64,000 nucleotides of DNA from Dyadobacter sp. CY261 (GCF_021440085.1 NZ_JAKCPW010000009.1:1-64000); one strand, 5' to 3'; counted from the first letter of the stretch, positions 28,387-38,043 are shown. Notes: a model not told the origin generated them from the sequence alone. Program-made: numbers and translations.

Positions 28387-29385
28387 ATGAATATCCTCGC
28401 TATTGAATCGTCGTGTGACGAAACCTCCGCAGCTGTAATAACAAACGGGAATATCCGCTCTAATGTTGTCGCTACACAACTGATCCACACCCAATATGGC
28501 GGTGTTGTTCCGGAGTTGGCTTCGCGCGCCCATCAGCAACACATCCTACCTGTGGTGGACAAAGCATTGAATGATGCAAAAATAGGAAAAAAAGACCTGG
28601 ATGCCATTGCTTTTACCAAGGGACCCGGTTTACTGGGTGCTTTGCTCGTAGGCACATCGTTTGCGAAATCGATGGCGCTGGGGCTAGCCATTCCGCTGAT
28701 CGAGATCAACCACATGCAGGCCCACGTGCTGGCCCATTTCATCGATGCCCCCAAGCCAGCATTTCCGTTTCTGTGCCTGACCGTAAGCGGCGGACATACG
28801 CAAATTGTGAAAGTGACCAGCCCGTTGGACATGGAAATCATCGGAGAAACGCGGGATGACGCCGTAGGCGAGGCATTTGATAAAACTGCCAAGCTGCTAG
28901 ACCTGCCCTACCCCGGCGGCCCGCTCATCGACAGGTATGCCGCGGAAGGCAATCCGCAAGCCTACCCGTTCCCGCTTCCGGAAATGCCGGGGCTGGACTT
29001 TTCATTCAGTGGTATTAAGACTTCTTTTCTCTATTTTCTTCAAAAACAAGTCCGTCAGAATCCGGGATTTATCAAAGAAAATATCAAAGACATTTGCGCC
29101 AGCATTCAATATACCCTCATAGATATTTTACTTAAAAAGCTCAAAAAAGCGGTCAGGGAAACTGGCATCAGGGAAATCGCGATCGCTGGTGGCGTTTCCG
29201 CTAACTCGGGATTACGCAATTCGCTCCGGGAAATGGGTGACCAGCTCGGCTGGAATGTGTATATTCCTGCATTCGAATACTGTACCGATAATGCGGCCAT
29301 GATCGCCATGGCAGCTCATTTCAAATATGAGGCAGGCGAGTTCTGCGATCAGACGGTGAGCCCGCTGGCGAGAATGGAGTTTTAA
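28387..29385 (+). CDS. tsaD: tRNA threonylcarbamoyladenosine transferase
   Basis: The product transfers the threonylcarbamoyl group to A37 of ANN-decoding tRNAs, together with TsaB and TsaE. From the ATG at 28387 it has 332 residues starting MNILAIESSCDETSAAV, the usual N-terminus. Metal-binding INHMQAHVLAHF, SGGHTQIVKV, PGGPLIDRYA, FSFSGIKTSFLY and AGGVSANSGLR are all present. The frame is open from 28351, but those twelve residues are not in the family. A -7-like TAATTTTG at 28362-28369 lies just before the ATG, again favouring the later start. It is divergent from tamB. Confidence 0.95.
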   Translation: MNILAIESSCDETSAAVITNGNIRSNVVATQLIHTQYGGVVPELASRAHQQHILPVVDKALNDAKIGKKDLDAIAFTKGPGLLGALLVGTSFAKSMALGLAIPLIEINHMQAHVLAHFIDAPKPAFPFLCLTVSGGHTQIVKVTSPLDMEIIGETRDDAVGEAFDKTAKLLDLPYPGGPLIDRYAAEGNPQAYPFPLPEMPGLDFSFSGIKTSFLYFLQKQVRQNPGFIKENIKDICASIQYTLIDILLKKLKKAVRETGIREIAIAGGVSANSGLRNSLREMGDQLGWNVYIPAFEYCTDNAAMIAMAAHFKYEAGEFCDQTVSPLARMEF

Positions 29386-29416
29386 TAATAACAATATCAA
29401 GACTAAATGCGGTTGT

Positions 29417-31051
29417 ATGAAACACTTCTGGCTGTGCTTTCTGTTGACACTCGTTCCATCCGGCACCAGCCATTCCATTCATGCGCAGACTGCGCGGATG
29501 CTGCGGGAAGATCTCACGATTGAGCCATTCTTCCGTATTGAAGGCACCGACACCCAGGCGCGGATCGCTTATGACGCTTCTGACAAGTCGTTTTACACCA
29601 TCGCCTGGAATGGCGACCTTTTTCATCTGACAGCCAATGCCCAGGGAAATTATGCCGCAGAAAGGATCGCTTCGGCCCAGGATCATGGCATCAACTATTT
29701 GCAGGGAATGGCCTTGCACGACGGCTATGTTTACCTGGCAGGCAATGTCGTGATCACACAGGGAGTTTCGGGTTATGGAAAAGCGGTGAAAGCCAAGCTA
29801 AGCGCGAATAAGCTCACCTGGACGGAAATCTTCAAAACCGCTGAACACGCTTCCTCCAAAACATTGTACGATCACGCATTCAGCGCCATCTGCTTTTCGC
29901 CCGATGGAAAGGATATATTCATCGCCAGCGGCTCTCGCACCGACCATGGCGAGGTGAAGGACAATGAAGGCCTCTATGCGGGGCTGCGCGAAGTGCCTTT
30001 GACGAGCTGCATTTTCAAAATCCCGGCTAATACCGAAAACCTGCTGCTGCCCAACGACTCAGCCGCGCTGGCGCCTTACATCTATGTACGGGGCGTCCGC
30101 AACGCATTCAGCCTGGCTTTTGCAGCCAACGGCGACCTGTTCAGCGTCGAAAACTCCGGCGACCGCGACGATCCGGAAGAAATGAACTGGATCAGGCCCG
30201 GCGCGCATTACGGATTTCCCTGGGAAATGGGCGGCAACGATACACCAATGCAGTTTCCGGGCTACAAGCCGCAGGACGACAAGCTCATTAACCGCGCTTA
30301 CACGGCTTACCAGATCGGGGCTTTTCATGAAGACAAACAATATCCCAAAAAACCTCAAAATCTGACCTATCGCAAACCGATCCTGAATGCGGGCCCGGAT
30401 GCCGATAAGTACCGCGACCCGGCGACGGGCACGATCATGGACGCAAGCGATAATGGCACCAGCATTGCGACATTCACCGCACATCGTTCGCCGTTGGGGC
30501 TGGTAATCGATACGGAATCCGGTTTCGGAGGGGAATACAAGGGAAAAGGATTTGTATTAAGTTATCAGGCGGGCTCGGCCAACTATGGCCCAATGCAAGA
30601 AACAGGACAAGATTTGCTGATGCTGGATTTGAAGAAAAATGCAGCAGGCGACAATTATTCCCTGAATGCCCACCGCATTGCCGCCGATTTTACCGAGCCG
30701 ACCGACGCTGAAATTGTGGCTAACAAGCTGTATGTGCTCGAAGGACATGGCCAGATCTGGGAAATTACATTCCCGAAAGAAGTGTTGACCGGAACCGAGC
30801 AACCTCATGCGGCATTGAGCGTATACCCCAATCCGATACGCGGCAAAATGCATATCGAATGCCCCGTTTCACAACAAAACATCAAACTGACCGTGACCGA
30901 TATGACAGGCCGCACGCTGATCCGCGAAAGCCGGAAAGCGGAAAATGGCAGAGCGGAACTGGATGTCTCGAAACTTCCGGCGGGCATTTACGTGCTTCAA
31001 GCCGAATCTCAAAAGCAACAGGTTACTACCCGATTTCTGATCAACCCATGA
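29417..31051 (+). CDS. Secreted PQQ-type sugar dehydrogenase-like beta-propeller with T9SS tail
   Basis: The 544-residue protein has a signal peptide (cleavage after about IHAQ) and a six-bladed-propeller domain like soluble glucose/sorbosone dehydrogenases: GINYLQGMALHDG, YIYVRGVRNAFSLAFAANGDLF, VENSGDRDDPEEMNWIRPGAHYGFPWE. The final 80 residues are a type IX sorting domain (LSVYPNPIRGKMHI, LPAGIYVLQAES). It probably acts at the cell surface as a sugar or aldose oxidoreductase. PQQ dependence is family knowledge and cannot be confirmed here. It starts 31 bases after tsaD and its stop overlaps the next start in ATGA. Confidence 0.82.
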   Translation: MKHFWLCFLLTLVPSGTSHSIHAQTARMLREDLTIEPFFRIEGTDTQARIAYDASDKSFYTIAWNGDLFHLTANAQGNYAAERIASAQDHGINYLQGMALHDGYVYLAGNVVITQGVSGYGKAVKAKLSANKLTWTEIFKTAEHASSKTLYDHAFSAICFSPDGKDIFIASGSRTDHGEVKDNEGLYAGLREVPLTSCIFKIPANTENLLLPNDSAALAPYIYVRGVRNAFSLAFAANGDLFSVENSGDRDDPEEMNWIRPGAHYGFPWEMGGNDTPMQFPGYKPQDDKLINRAYTAYQIGAFHEDKQYPKKPQNLTYRKPILNAGPDADKYRDPATGTIMDASDNGTSIATFTAHRSPLGLVIDTESGFGGEYKGKGFVLSYQAGSANYGPMQETGQDLLMLDLKKNAAGDNYSLNAHRIAADFTEPTDAEIVANKLYVLEGHGQIWEITFPKEVLTGTEQPHAALSVYPNPIRGKMHIECPVSQQNIKLTVTDMTGRTLIRESRKAENGRAELDVSKLPAGIYVLQAESQKQQVTTRFLINP

Positions 31052-32385
31052 AAGCATTCATTTTTATTGCATTGATAGCCCTGTCTGCCCTATGGCTGTC
31101 ATGCGGCGATCCGGAATCGCCGAAGCCCCCGGTGAACGGAGGCGATCCGGTGCTGGTTGCGGAGTTTACGGGTTTTAGTCCGGGTAGCGGCAAGAAGGGG
31201 ACTGTGGTAAAACTGCAAGGGAAGCATTTCGGGACAGACGTTTCCAAAGTTTCCTTACAGATCAATGGGTTAAAAGCAACAATCAATGCGGTTACAGATA
31301 CGGAAATAACAGCTGTTGTTCCTGCCAAATGTGGCCTCGGAAAGCTGGTACTGACCGTGAACGGCAAAGAACTGACTTCGCAAGCCTCTTTCAGGTATTT
31401 GTATTCGGCTACCACCACCTACTTCGCGGGCGGCTCGATTGGTTACGAAGACGGCCCGGCGCAAAAAGCCAAATTCAGAACACTGTACAACATTGCGACC
31501 GACAGCAAGGGCATCATGTTCGCTGCCGATCTCGGGAACTGCATGGTAAGGCGCATCGACACCGACGGCGCGACCTCCACGATCGTAGGCACGCCACATT
31601 CAGGGTTCAAAGACGGCAAAGGCGACCAGGCGTTAATGAAGTTCCCGATCGGCATCGAACTGGCCGCGGACGGATCCATTTACATCGCCGACCACGAGAA
31701 CAATGCGATCCGCAAAGTACTGCCCGACGGCGCGCTCATTACTGTCACCGGCCATCCCGATCGCCCTGGCCTTGTGGACGGGGATATTGCATCAGCCCAA
31801 TTCAAAAAGCCTTATGGTGTAAAGTTCGATCAATCAGGTGTTTTGTGGATTTGCGACACCGAAAACGGCGTCATCAGAAAGCTGTCCAAAGAAGGGCAGG
31901 TAACGACTTTTGCAGGAAGCACACCGGGCTATGCGGATGGGAAGCTAAGGGATGCCAAATTTTACATGCCTGCATATCTCAATTTTGACAACATTGGCAA
32001 TGTGTACGTCGCTGATAAGCACAACCATTGCATCCGGAAAATCACGCCGGAAGGAATGATTACAACCCTGGCCGGCGTTCCTACCAAAAACGGATATCAG
32101 GATGGCGAGGCCGCTCAGGCGATGTTCAACCAGCCCAGCAATATTCAGGTTGATAAGCTGGGTAATTTATACGTGACCGACTTGTGGAACCATTGCATTA
32201 GGCTCGTGTACCCGGATGGGTACGTGATCACGCTTGCAGGCAAAGGCGGGACGTCCGGTTATAAGGAAGGCACGGGAGAAAATGCCCTTTTTTACCATCC
32301 TCAGGGAAGTACCCTGGACAAAGATGAAAACCTTTTTGTTACAGATTCGGCGAATCAACGCGTCCGCAAGCTGACTATTGAATAA
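31048..32385 (+). CDS. IPT/TIG and NHL-repeat lipoprotein
   Basis: From the ATG at 31048 the protein has 445 residues with a lipobox LWLSC (Cys19) and an acidic stretch after it. An IPT/TIG domain (FTGFSPGSGKKGTVVKLQGKHF) leads into five or more NHL repeats of the form NIATDSKGIMFAADLGN...VRRI, a beta-propeller. Such proteins usually bind glycans or proteins at the surface. The longer frame from 30859 is a shadow of the dehydrogenase gene; the four-base overlap ATGA with that gene supports the start and coupling. Confidence 0.88.
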   Translation: MKAFIFIALIALSALWLSCGDPESPKPPVNGGDPVLVAEFTGFSPGSGKKGTVVKLQGKHFGTDVSKVSLQINGLKATINAVTDTEITAVVPAKCGLGKLVLTVNGKELTSQASFRYLYSATTTYFAGGSIGYEDGPAQKAKFRTLYNIATDSKGIMFAADLGNCMVRRIDTDGATSTIVGTPHSGFKDGKGDQALMKFPIGIELAADGSIYIADHENNAIRKVLPDGALITVTGHPDRPGLVDGDIASAQFKKPYGVKFDQSGVLWICDTENGVIRKLSKEGQVTTFAGSTPGYADGKLRDAKFYMPAYLNFDNIGNVYVADKHNHCIRKITPEGMITTLAGVPTKNGYQDGEAAQAMFNQPSNIQVDKLGNLYVTDLWNHCIRLVYPDGYVITLAGKGGTSGYKEGTGENALFYHPQGSTLDKDENLFVTDSANQRVRKLTIE

Positions 32386-32387
32386 TC

Positions 32388-33191
32388 ATGGCCATGACAT
32401 TATCTGAAATATGGATCTATCCCGTCAAATCACTGGGCGGAATCAGGCTTACTAAAGCACTCACCGAAGAAAGAGGGTTACAATATGACCGCCGATGGAT
32501 GGTCATCGACGAAGAAAACGTTTTCATCACCCAACGCGTGCACCTCCAAATGGCGCTCATCGACGTGGCATTACTGGAAAACGGATTGAAAATATTCCTC
32601 CGAAATAACCCGGAAGATTCCGTGACGGTGCCCTATGAGCCGGCAACCGCATTGCCCGTGACCGTGAAAGTATGGGACGATACAGTTGAGGCTGTTACTG
32701 TTTCCGAAGAAGCTGATGCATGGCTCAGCCATCAGCTTGGATTGAATCTAAGGCTGGTTATGATGCCCGAATCGACGCAAAGAAAGGCCGATCCCCGTTA
32801 TGCTGAGCATAATGAGAATGTCAGTTTCGCCGACGGTTTCCCTTATCTGGTGATTTCGCAAGCGTCGCTGGACGAGCTAAACGGCCGTCTGGCGGAGCCG
32901 ATTACGATGAGACGCTTCCGCCCTAACTTCGTCATCAGCGGCACCGAGCCGTTCGCGGAGGATCAATGGAAGCACATTAGCATTGGCAATCTCCGTTTTG
33001 AAGTAGTTAAACCTTGCGCAAGATGTGTATTGACGACCATTAACCCGGAAACAGCCGTGAAAGGACCAGAACCCTTGAAGACGCTAGCCAGCTATCGCCG
33101 GAATGGTAATAAGATATTATTTGGCCAGAATGTGACTGTCCGCGATTTCGGGGAAATAAAAGAGGGCGACCAGGTTGTTGTCCACACATAA
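32388..33191 (+). CDS. MOSC domain-containing protein
   Basis: The 267 residues comprise the MOSC N-terminal beta-barrel domain (LSEIWIYPVKSLGGIRL, LQYDRRWMVIDEENVFITQR) and the MOSC domain (MRRFRPNFVISGTEPFAED). A conserved cysteine in KPCARCVLTTIN matches the molybdenum-ligand position of mARC/YcbX-like proteins. It may be a molybdenum-cofactor reductase acting on N-hydroxylated compounds; the lack of a ferredoxin domain means partners are encoded elsewhere. It starts two bases after the NHL gene and closes the run with a terminator. Confidence 0.88.
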   Translation: MAMTLSEIWIYPVKSLGGIRLTKALTEERGLQYDRRWMVIDEENVFITQRVHLQMALIDVALLENGLKIFLRNNPEDSVTVPYEPATALPVTVKVWDDTVEAVTVSEEADAWLSHQLGLNLRLVMMPESTQRKADPRYAEHNENVSFADGFPYLVISQASLDELNGRLAEPITMRRFRPNFVISGTEPFAEDQWKHISIGNLRFEVVKPCARCVLTTINPETAVKGPEPLKTLASYRRNGNKILFGQNVTVRDFGEIKEGDQVVVHT

Positions 33192-33232
33192 AAAATGCCC
33201 CCAATAAGTATCTGACTTTGGGGGGCATTTTT
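33191..33232. terminator. Bidirectional intrinsic terminator
   Basis: The arms aaaaatgccccc and ggggggcattttt pair over a loop of about 15 bases between the convergent MOSC and lpxA genes, with T-runs on both strands. Confidence 0.88.
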
Positions 33233-33248
33233 ATTGATATTAAATATA

Positions 33249-34061
33249 TCAGGATTGCGCTTCCGATTCGCTGGTTCCGCTTGTTTGGAAAGGACTTTTC
33301 ATAATCCCTCTTTCCGAGTTGCGAATGAAGTTGATAATTTCGTCGCGCTCGTTGGATGGCGGCATTTCCAGCTCTATTTTTTGAAGTGCTTCGGCATTGT
33401 TAAGGCCCTTCATATAGATGTAACGGTAGATGTTCTGTATATCGACGATCTTCTCATTGCTGTACCCCCTTCTCCGCAAGCCAACCGAATTAATCCCTAC
33501 ATAGGAAATAGGCTCGCGGGCTGCTTTGGTGAATGGAGGAACATCTTTCCGCACCAGGGATGCACCTGAAACGAATGCATGGATACCGATTTTTACAAAC
33601 TGATGCACGGCGCTCAACGCGCTGACAATGGCCCAGTCGCCCACATGGACGTGGCCTGCCATCTGCACATTGTTACCGATAATGCAGTTGCTTCCAACGC
33701 GGCAATCATGCGCTACGTGTGCATAAGCCATGATCAGACAGTCGGAACCAACCACCGTTTTCCAGTGCTCTTCGGTGCCTCGGCTGATCGTTGCATATTC
33801 ACGGATAGTCGTATTGTCGCCGACGATCGTCAGTGTGTATTCATTATTGTATTTCAAATCCTGGGGCGTGGCCGAAACGACGGCACCTGGAAAGATTTTA
33901 CAGTTTTTGCCAATCCGCGCTCCTGAATTGATTACAGCGTGTGAGCCGATCCACGATCCTTCCCCTATCTCGACGTCTCCATGGATCATCGCGAAAGGTT
34001 CAATTTCTACATTCTGAGCGATCTTGGCGCTAGGATGGATATATGCTAATGATTGAGTCAT
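33249..34061 (-). CDS. lpxA: Acyl-ACP--UDP-N-acetylglucosamine O-acyltransferase
   Basis: This first lipid A enzyme transfers a 3-hydroxyacyl chain to UDP-GlcNAc. The 270 residues form a left-handed beta-helix of hexapeptide repeats (IHPSAKIAQNVEIEPFAMI onward). The conserved MAYAHVAHDCRVGSNCIIGNNVQMAGHV contains the catalytic histidine, and the C-terminal helical part has GINSVGLRRRGYS. The start overlaps the lpxC-fabZ stop by four bases. Confidence 0.95.
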   Translation of the reverse strand: MTQSLAYIHPSAKIAQNVEIEPFAMIHGDVEIGEGSWIGSHAVINSGARIGKNCKIFPGAVVSATPQDLKYNNEYTLTIVGDNTTIREYATISRGTEEHWKTVVGSDCLIMAYAHVAHDCRVGSNCIIGNNVQMAGHVHVGDWAIVSALSAVHQFVKIGIHAFVSGASLVRKDVPPFTKAAREPISYVGINSVGLRRRGYSNEKIVDIQNIYRYIYMKGLNNAEALQKIELEMPPSNERDEIINFIRNSERGIMKSPFQTSGTSESEAQS

Positions 34062-35449
34062 TTTTTCTTTACCAGGCTTGCTATCATATCCGCTTCACAT
34101 ACCAGTTGTCCGGCTACATACCCCCGGCCACTCATTTTAACGATCCCCCTCTTCATGGGAGACGTGAATTCACATTTAAAAATAACTGTGTCACCGGGAA
34201 AAACATTGCGCCGGAAACGGCAGGCATCGATACCGATTAGGTACGGCCAGTAATTATCCGGATCGGGAACACTAGACAAGACGAGGATACCGCCCGTTTG
34301 AGCCATCGCTTCCAGTTGCAAGACGCCAGGCATTACAGGGTTACCCGGAAAGTGCCCCAGAAAAAATTGTTCGTTGATCGTTACATTTTTTACGCCTACG
34401 ACGCTGTTCTCGTCCAATGCGATGATCTTGTCGATCATCTGGAAAGGATAACGGTGCGCCAGCAACTGGCCGATCTGGCTGATATCGAAGACCGGGGCCT
34501 TGTTAGGATCGTATTGCGGAATATCGCCTTTGCCCGATTTGATCAGCTTTTTGATCTTTTTCGCTAATGCTACGTTGGCCGCATGCCCCGGGCGGGCGGC
34601 AAGAATTTGTGCTTTAATAGGTCGTCCAACCAATGCAAGGTCACCGATGAGATCGAGCAGCTTGTGCCGCGCCATTTCATTGGAATAATGCAGGTCTACA
34701 TTGTTGAGGATACCCTTTGTTTTGTCGACACTCACCTTCGGTTTGTTGAGCAACTGCGACAGATGATCGAGTTCGCCATCCCGGACTTCACGGTCCACTA
34801 TCACAATCGCGTTCGTGAGGTCACCGCCTTTAATCAGGTTTTGCTTGTAAAGTGCTTCGAGCTCATGCAAAAACACGAACGTGCGGCAGGCTGCGATATC
34901 GTCTTTAAAAAGCGTAATATCATTCAGAGAAGCGTGCTGGCTGCTGATGACGGTTGAATTGTAGTCTACCATCACTGTCAGACGATAATCCGAGAGCGGA
35001 AGGGCTACCAGTTCGGTATCCTTCTCTTTATTTTTATAATGTACGTATTCCGGAACTTCGAAATAATTGCGGTAAGCATTTTGCTCTTCGATACCCGCGT
35101 CCAGCAATGCATCTACGAATTTGATCGAGCTGCCGTCCATGATCGGAGGTTCCGGGCCGTCGAGCTGAATGAGGACGTTGTCGATCTGCAAGCCTACAAG
35201 CGCTGCCAATGTGTGTTCAACAGTATGAACCCTGGCCCCGTTCTGCTCGATGGTTGTACCACGTGAAAGGTCCACAACATTATCGACATCTGCATCGACG
35301 ATCGGCTGGTCCGGTAAATCAATACGTTGGAACTTATATCCGTGGTTGGCTGGTGCGGGCACAAATGTCATTGTAGCCACAACACCGGTATGTAAACCCA
35401 CTCCTGTTACGGATACAGACCTGGAAATGGTTTGTTGTTTTTCGTTCAT
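34058..35449 (-). CDS. lpxC/fabZ: Bifunctional LpxC deacetylase / FabZ dehydratase fusion
   Basis: The first about 310 of 463 residues are UDP-3-O-acyl-GlcNAc deacetylase with zinc ligands in VHTVEHTLAAL and in MARHKLLDLIGDLAL. The last about 140 are the 3-hydroxyacyl-ACP dehydratase FabZ, with the His/Glu active site in FFLGHFPGNPVMPGVLQLEAMAQ. This fusion is a known Bacteroidota arrangement that pairs lipid A commitment with fatty acid elongation. The Met at 35449 (MNEKQQ) is preferred over 35494, which would add a poorly conserved lead. Confidence 0.95.
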   Translation of the reverse strand: MNEKQQTISRSVSVTGVGLHTGVVATMTFVPAPANHGYKFQRIDLPDQPIVDADVDNVVDLSRGTTIEQNGARVHTVEHTLAALVGLQIDNVLIQLDGPEPPIMDGSSIKFVDALLDAGIEEQNAYRNYFEVPEYVHYKNKEKDTELVALPLSDYRLTVMVDYNSTVISSQHASLNDITLFKDDIAACRTFVFLHELEALYKQNLIKGGDLTNAIVIVDREVRDGELDHLSQLLNKPKVSVDKTKGILNNVDLHYSNEMARHKLLDLIGDLALVGRPIKAQILAARPGHAANVALAKKIKKLIKSGKGDIPQYDPNKAPVFDISQIGQLLAHRYPFQMIDKIIALDENSVVGVKNVTINEQFFLGHFPGNPVMPGVLQLEAMAQTGGILVLSSVPDPDNYWPYLIGIDACRFRRNVFPGDTVIFKCEFTSPMKRGIVKMSGRGYVAGQLVCEADMIASLVKKK

Positions 35450-35495
35450 TATATTTATTTCCTTTTCTAAATAAGGCGCGTTCGGCGGGATCACT

Positions 35496-36536
35496 TCACT
35501 GAAAATCGGAGGTTTCCTGCTTGCGTTCCAGGTCTTTCAGCCGTTCTTCCAGCTCAGGTAGCCTTCGCACCAATGCCATGGACCGTAAATGTTCGTTCAG
35601 GTCCCTGGCCGGAGAGCCCGACAGCGACAGGCCTTCCTTCTTAATGGATTTGCCCAGACCACTTTGTGCACCGATTTTCGTATTATTTGCTATCGTAATG
35701 TGGCCTACTATTCCCACCTGACCCGCGATTATGCATTGCTCGCCGACAGTGGTGGAACCGGAAACTCCCGACTGGGCCGCAATTACGGTATTTTTTCCAA
35801 TCTCTACATTATGTGCGATCTGAACCAGATTATCAATTTTTGCGCCCTGGCGGATTATCGTGGAGCCCATCGTTGCGCAATCGATTGTTGCATTGGAACC
35901 GATACTTACATTATCTTCAATGATCACATTTCCAAGCTGCGGAATCGTTTTATAGCTTCCATCGGGCTGCGGTGCAAAGCCGAAGCCATCGCTGCCGATC
36001 ACTGTGTTGGCAAAAATCGTGCAATTCTTCCCGATCAAGGTATTGTCATAGATCCTCACACCGGGGTGGATTACCGAATAGTCGCCTACTTCAACGCCAT
36101 CGCCCAGATAGGCATGCGGATAGATCTTAACCCCTTTTCCGATGACACAATTTTTGCCGATGTAGGAAAAGGCGCCGCGGTAGCAGTTCTCACCTGTCTC
36201 GCTGTTTTCCCCGATAAAACTGGGTTGTTCTACGCCTGACTTGCTATCGGAGAGACGTTTCTGATATTCTTCCAGCAGGATCGTGAAGGCAGTATAGGCA
36301 TTGTCGACGTAGATTAACGTCGCGGAGACCTCTTTTTTAGGGACAAAATCTTTACTGACAATTACTGCCGAAGACTGTGTGGAGTAAATATATTGCTCAT
36401 ATTTGCTGTTGGCCAGAAAAGAAATACAACCTGGCAGGCCCTCTTCAATTTTTGCAGCCGAATTGATCGTAATCTGATCATTTCCAGCAACAGTTCCATT
36501 CAGCATTTGAGCAATCTCGCTGACAGTAAATTTCAT
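35496..36536 (-). CDS. lpxD: UDP-3-O-acylglucosamine N-acyltransferase
   Basis: It adds the N-linked hydroxyacyl chain after LpxC. The 346 residues show the N-terminal uridine-binding domain ([23 protein letters not shown]) and a long hexapeptide-repeat beta-helix with [13 protein letters not shown] and [11 protein letters not shown] carrying the active-site histidine. The C-terminal helix covers the last 35 residues. It is 46 bases upstream of lpxC-fabZ in the same unit. Confidence 0.95.
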   Translation of the reverse strand: MKFTVSEIAQMLNGTVAGNDQITINSAAKIEEGLPGCISFLANSKYEQYIYSTQSSAVIVSKDFVPKKEVSATLIYVDNAYTAFTILLEEYQKRLSDSKSGVEQPSFIGENSETGENCYRGAFSYIGKNCVIGKGVKIYPHAYLGDGVEVGDYSVIHPGVRIYDNTLIGKNCTIFANTVIGSDGFGFAPQPDGSYKTIPQLGNVIIEDNVSIGSNATIDCATMGSTIIRQGAKIDNLVQIAHNVEIGKNTVIAAQSGVSGSTTVGEQCIIAGQVGIVGHITIANNTKIGAQSGLGKSIKKEGLSLSGSPARDLNEHLRSMALVRRLPELEERLKDLERKQETSDFQ

Positions 36537-36616
36537 ATTTTATCGGCTAATTTCAGGTAATAGTATTCGAGTACGTCGTGTATTTTATTAATTCAGCTTT
36601 CTTTTTAGCGTCCTGA

Positions 36617-37879
36617 TTAACCACGCAAAGATACATTTTTACCCCAACATACATAGTACTTGCGTACAATCTTAGTCAGGGCTTCGATGGTTGGGAGATC
36701 AGATGCGTCGGCAATGTCGAGTAAATTTCCGCTTTTCATTTTTACCCGGATCGGATCCTGCTCTTTCGCGTAGGCCCAGTTGGTGGTTTCGCCGGTGATC
36801 AGGAAATAATCCAGGTCATCTTCAGACACCCCTGCTGCCATCAGCTGTGCCCTGATCGGCGTCAGTACGTCCTCTCCCGGTGGTTCACTGAAAAAGCTGA
36901 TTTTGAATAGATTTCGGTTGAGAAGCATCTCACACAGGGTTGACAATACGGGGTCACGATGGGTTTTCCATCCTTTCACTGATGCCCATACGTCATTATC
37001 ATCCAATCCGTTGAATGCTTCGAGCAAATCGGGTTCACCATAAAAATCCGAGAGTGCAACCCGATGATACAGGAAGCGAGCAAAATCGGGCGTTGCGAAA
37101 AGCTGATCTCCTGCCGCCGCCAGTTCGCGGGCGCGGTGCATGATCTGCGTTAGCATAGCCTGGGCGCTCAGGAGCGTCTTGTGCAGGTACACCTGCCAGT
37201 ACATGAGCCTGCGCGCATGCAGAAAATTCTCGATGCTTAGCAAACCTTTTTCCTCCACCACCAGTTGATCGTGACCGATATCCAGCATCTTGATCAGCCG
37301 GTCGGCACCGATGGATCCTTCGACGACACCCGTGTAAAAACTATCGCGGTTCAGGTAATCCATCCGGTCCATATCGAGCTGACTTGAGATCATCTGATGG
37401 AAAAACTTTCTCGGATAAGTGCCTTCGAACATCTGGATAGCTATATCAAGCCTGCCGTTCATCTGCCGGTTCAAATCCTTCATCATTGCCAGCGTAATCG
37501 CCTCGTGCGGAACGTCGGGAATGACCACACTTTCCAACACGTGTGAAAAAGGACCGTGACCGAGATCATGCAACAAAATCGCCGCCTGTGCAGCCTCCAC
37601 CTCCAATTCCCAGATCATATGCCCTTTTTCCTGCAATACACGCAATGCCTGACTCATCAGATGCATGGCACCGAGGGCATGATGGAAACGGGTATGCAGG
37701 GCACCGGGATAAACGATATCGGCGAGGCCTAATTGCCGAATGCGGCGGAGACGCTGAAAGTAAGGATGGTCGACCAGATCGTAGAGCAGATCCGATGCGA
37801 TGGAAATGAATCCGTAAACCGGGTCGTTAATGATTTTCCTTTTATTCAAAATCGATTTTTTGGCAAAAGTAATAAACAA
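36617..37879 (-). CDS. HD-domain phosphohydrolase (dGTPase-like)
   Basis: The 420-residue protein carries an HD metal-binding set: HTRFHHALGAMHLM, then AAILLHDLGHGPFSHVLE, and a later DMDRMDYLNRDSFYTGV. This is the pattern of HD proteins related to deoxynucleotide triphosphohydrolases and SAMHD1; the true substrate is not known. The family usually begins near NKRKIINDPVYGFI. The ATG at 37879 adds ten residues that include a TACTTTTG promoter-like element (37864-37871), so a TTG at 37849 may be the true start. It lies 80 bases upstream of lpxD and may be co-transcribed with it. Confidence 0.85.
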   Translation of the reverse strand: MFITFAKKSILNKRKIINDPVYGFISIASDLLYDLVDHPYFQRLRRIRQLGLADIVYPGALHTRFHHALGAMHLMSQALRVLQEKGHMIWELEVEAAQAAILLHDLGHGPFSHVLESVVIPDVPHEAITLAMMKDLNRQMNGRLDIAIQMFEGTYPRKFFHQMISSQLDMDRMDYLNRDSFYTGVVEGSIGADRLIKMLDIGHDQLVVEEKGLLSIENFLHARRLMYWQVYLHKTLLSAQAMLTQIMHRARELAAAGDQLFATPDFARFLYHRVALSDFYGEPDLLEAFNGLDDNDVWASVKGWKTHRDPVLSTLCEMLLNRNLFKISFFSEPPGEDVLTPIRAQLMAAGVSEDDLDYFLITGETTNWAYAKEQDPIRVKMKSGNLLDIADASDLPTIEALTKIVRKYYVCWGKNVSLRG

Positions 37880-37914
37880 GCAACGGACAAAAGAAGCTAA
37901 TCTTGTTGTATTCG

Positions 37915-37945
37915 TTTGGAGAATTGAAGCGATTCGCTAATTTTG
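37915..37945 (+). promoter_or_regulatory. Bacteroidota-type promoter for the tRNA gene
   Basis: TTTG at 37915-37918, a 19-base spacer and TAATTTTG at 37938-37945 match the -33/-7 consensus exactly. Transcription would start about seven bases later, close to the tRNA 5' end at 37960. Confidence 0.8.
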
Positions 37946-37959
37946 CACTCCAAAGAAAT

Positions 37960-38033
37960 GGGCCTATAGCTCATTCGGTTAGAGCAACTGACTCATAATC
38001 AGTAGGTGCCTGGTTCGATTCCAGGTGGGCCCA
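37960..38033 (+). tRNA. tRNA with CAU anticodon, probably tRNA-Ile2 (lysidine type)
   Basis: The 74-base sequence folds as a full cloverleaf. The acceptor is gggccta / tgggccc with discriminator A38033, the anticodon stem actga/tcagt with loop ctCATaa (anticodon 37994-37996), and the T-arm cctgg/ccagg with loop ttcgatt. CCA is not encoded. CAU could mean Met or Ile2. The C4-G69 and C5-G68 pairs match elements used by TilS in E. coli to select tRNA-Ile2 and are absent from its elongator tRNA-Met, favouring Ile2. Confidence 0.93.
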
Positions 38034-38043
38034 CTTGAAAATC

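Noticed and set aside
30859-31047. Longer N-terminus for the NHL lipoprotein
   Set aside because: This part overlaps the sorting domain of the dehydrogenase gene; the lipoprotein signal begins at the ATG at 31048.
37960-38033. Elongator tRNA-Met
   Set aside because: The acceptor pairs C4-G69 and C5-G68 favour Ile2; Met is kept only as an alternative.
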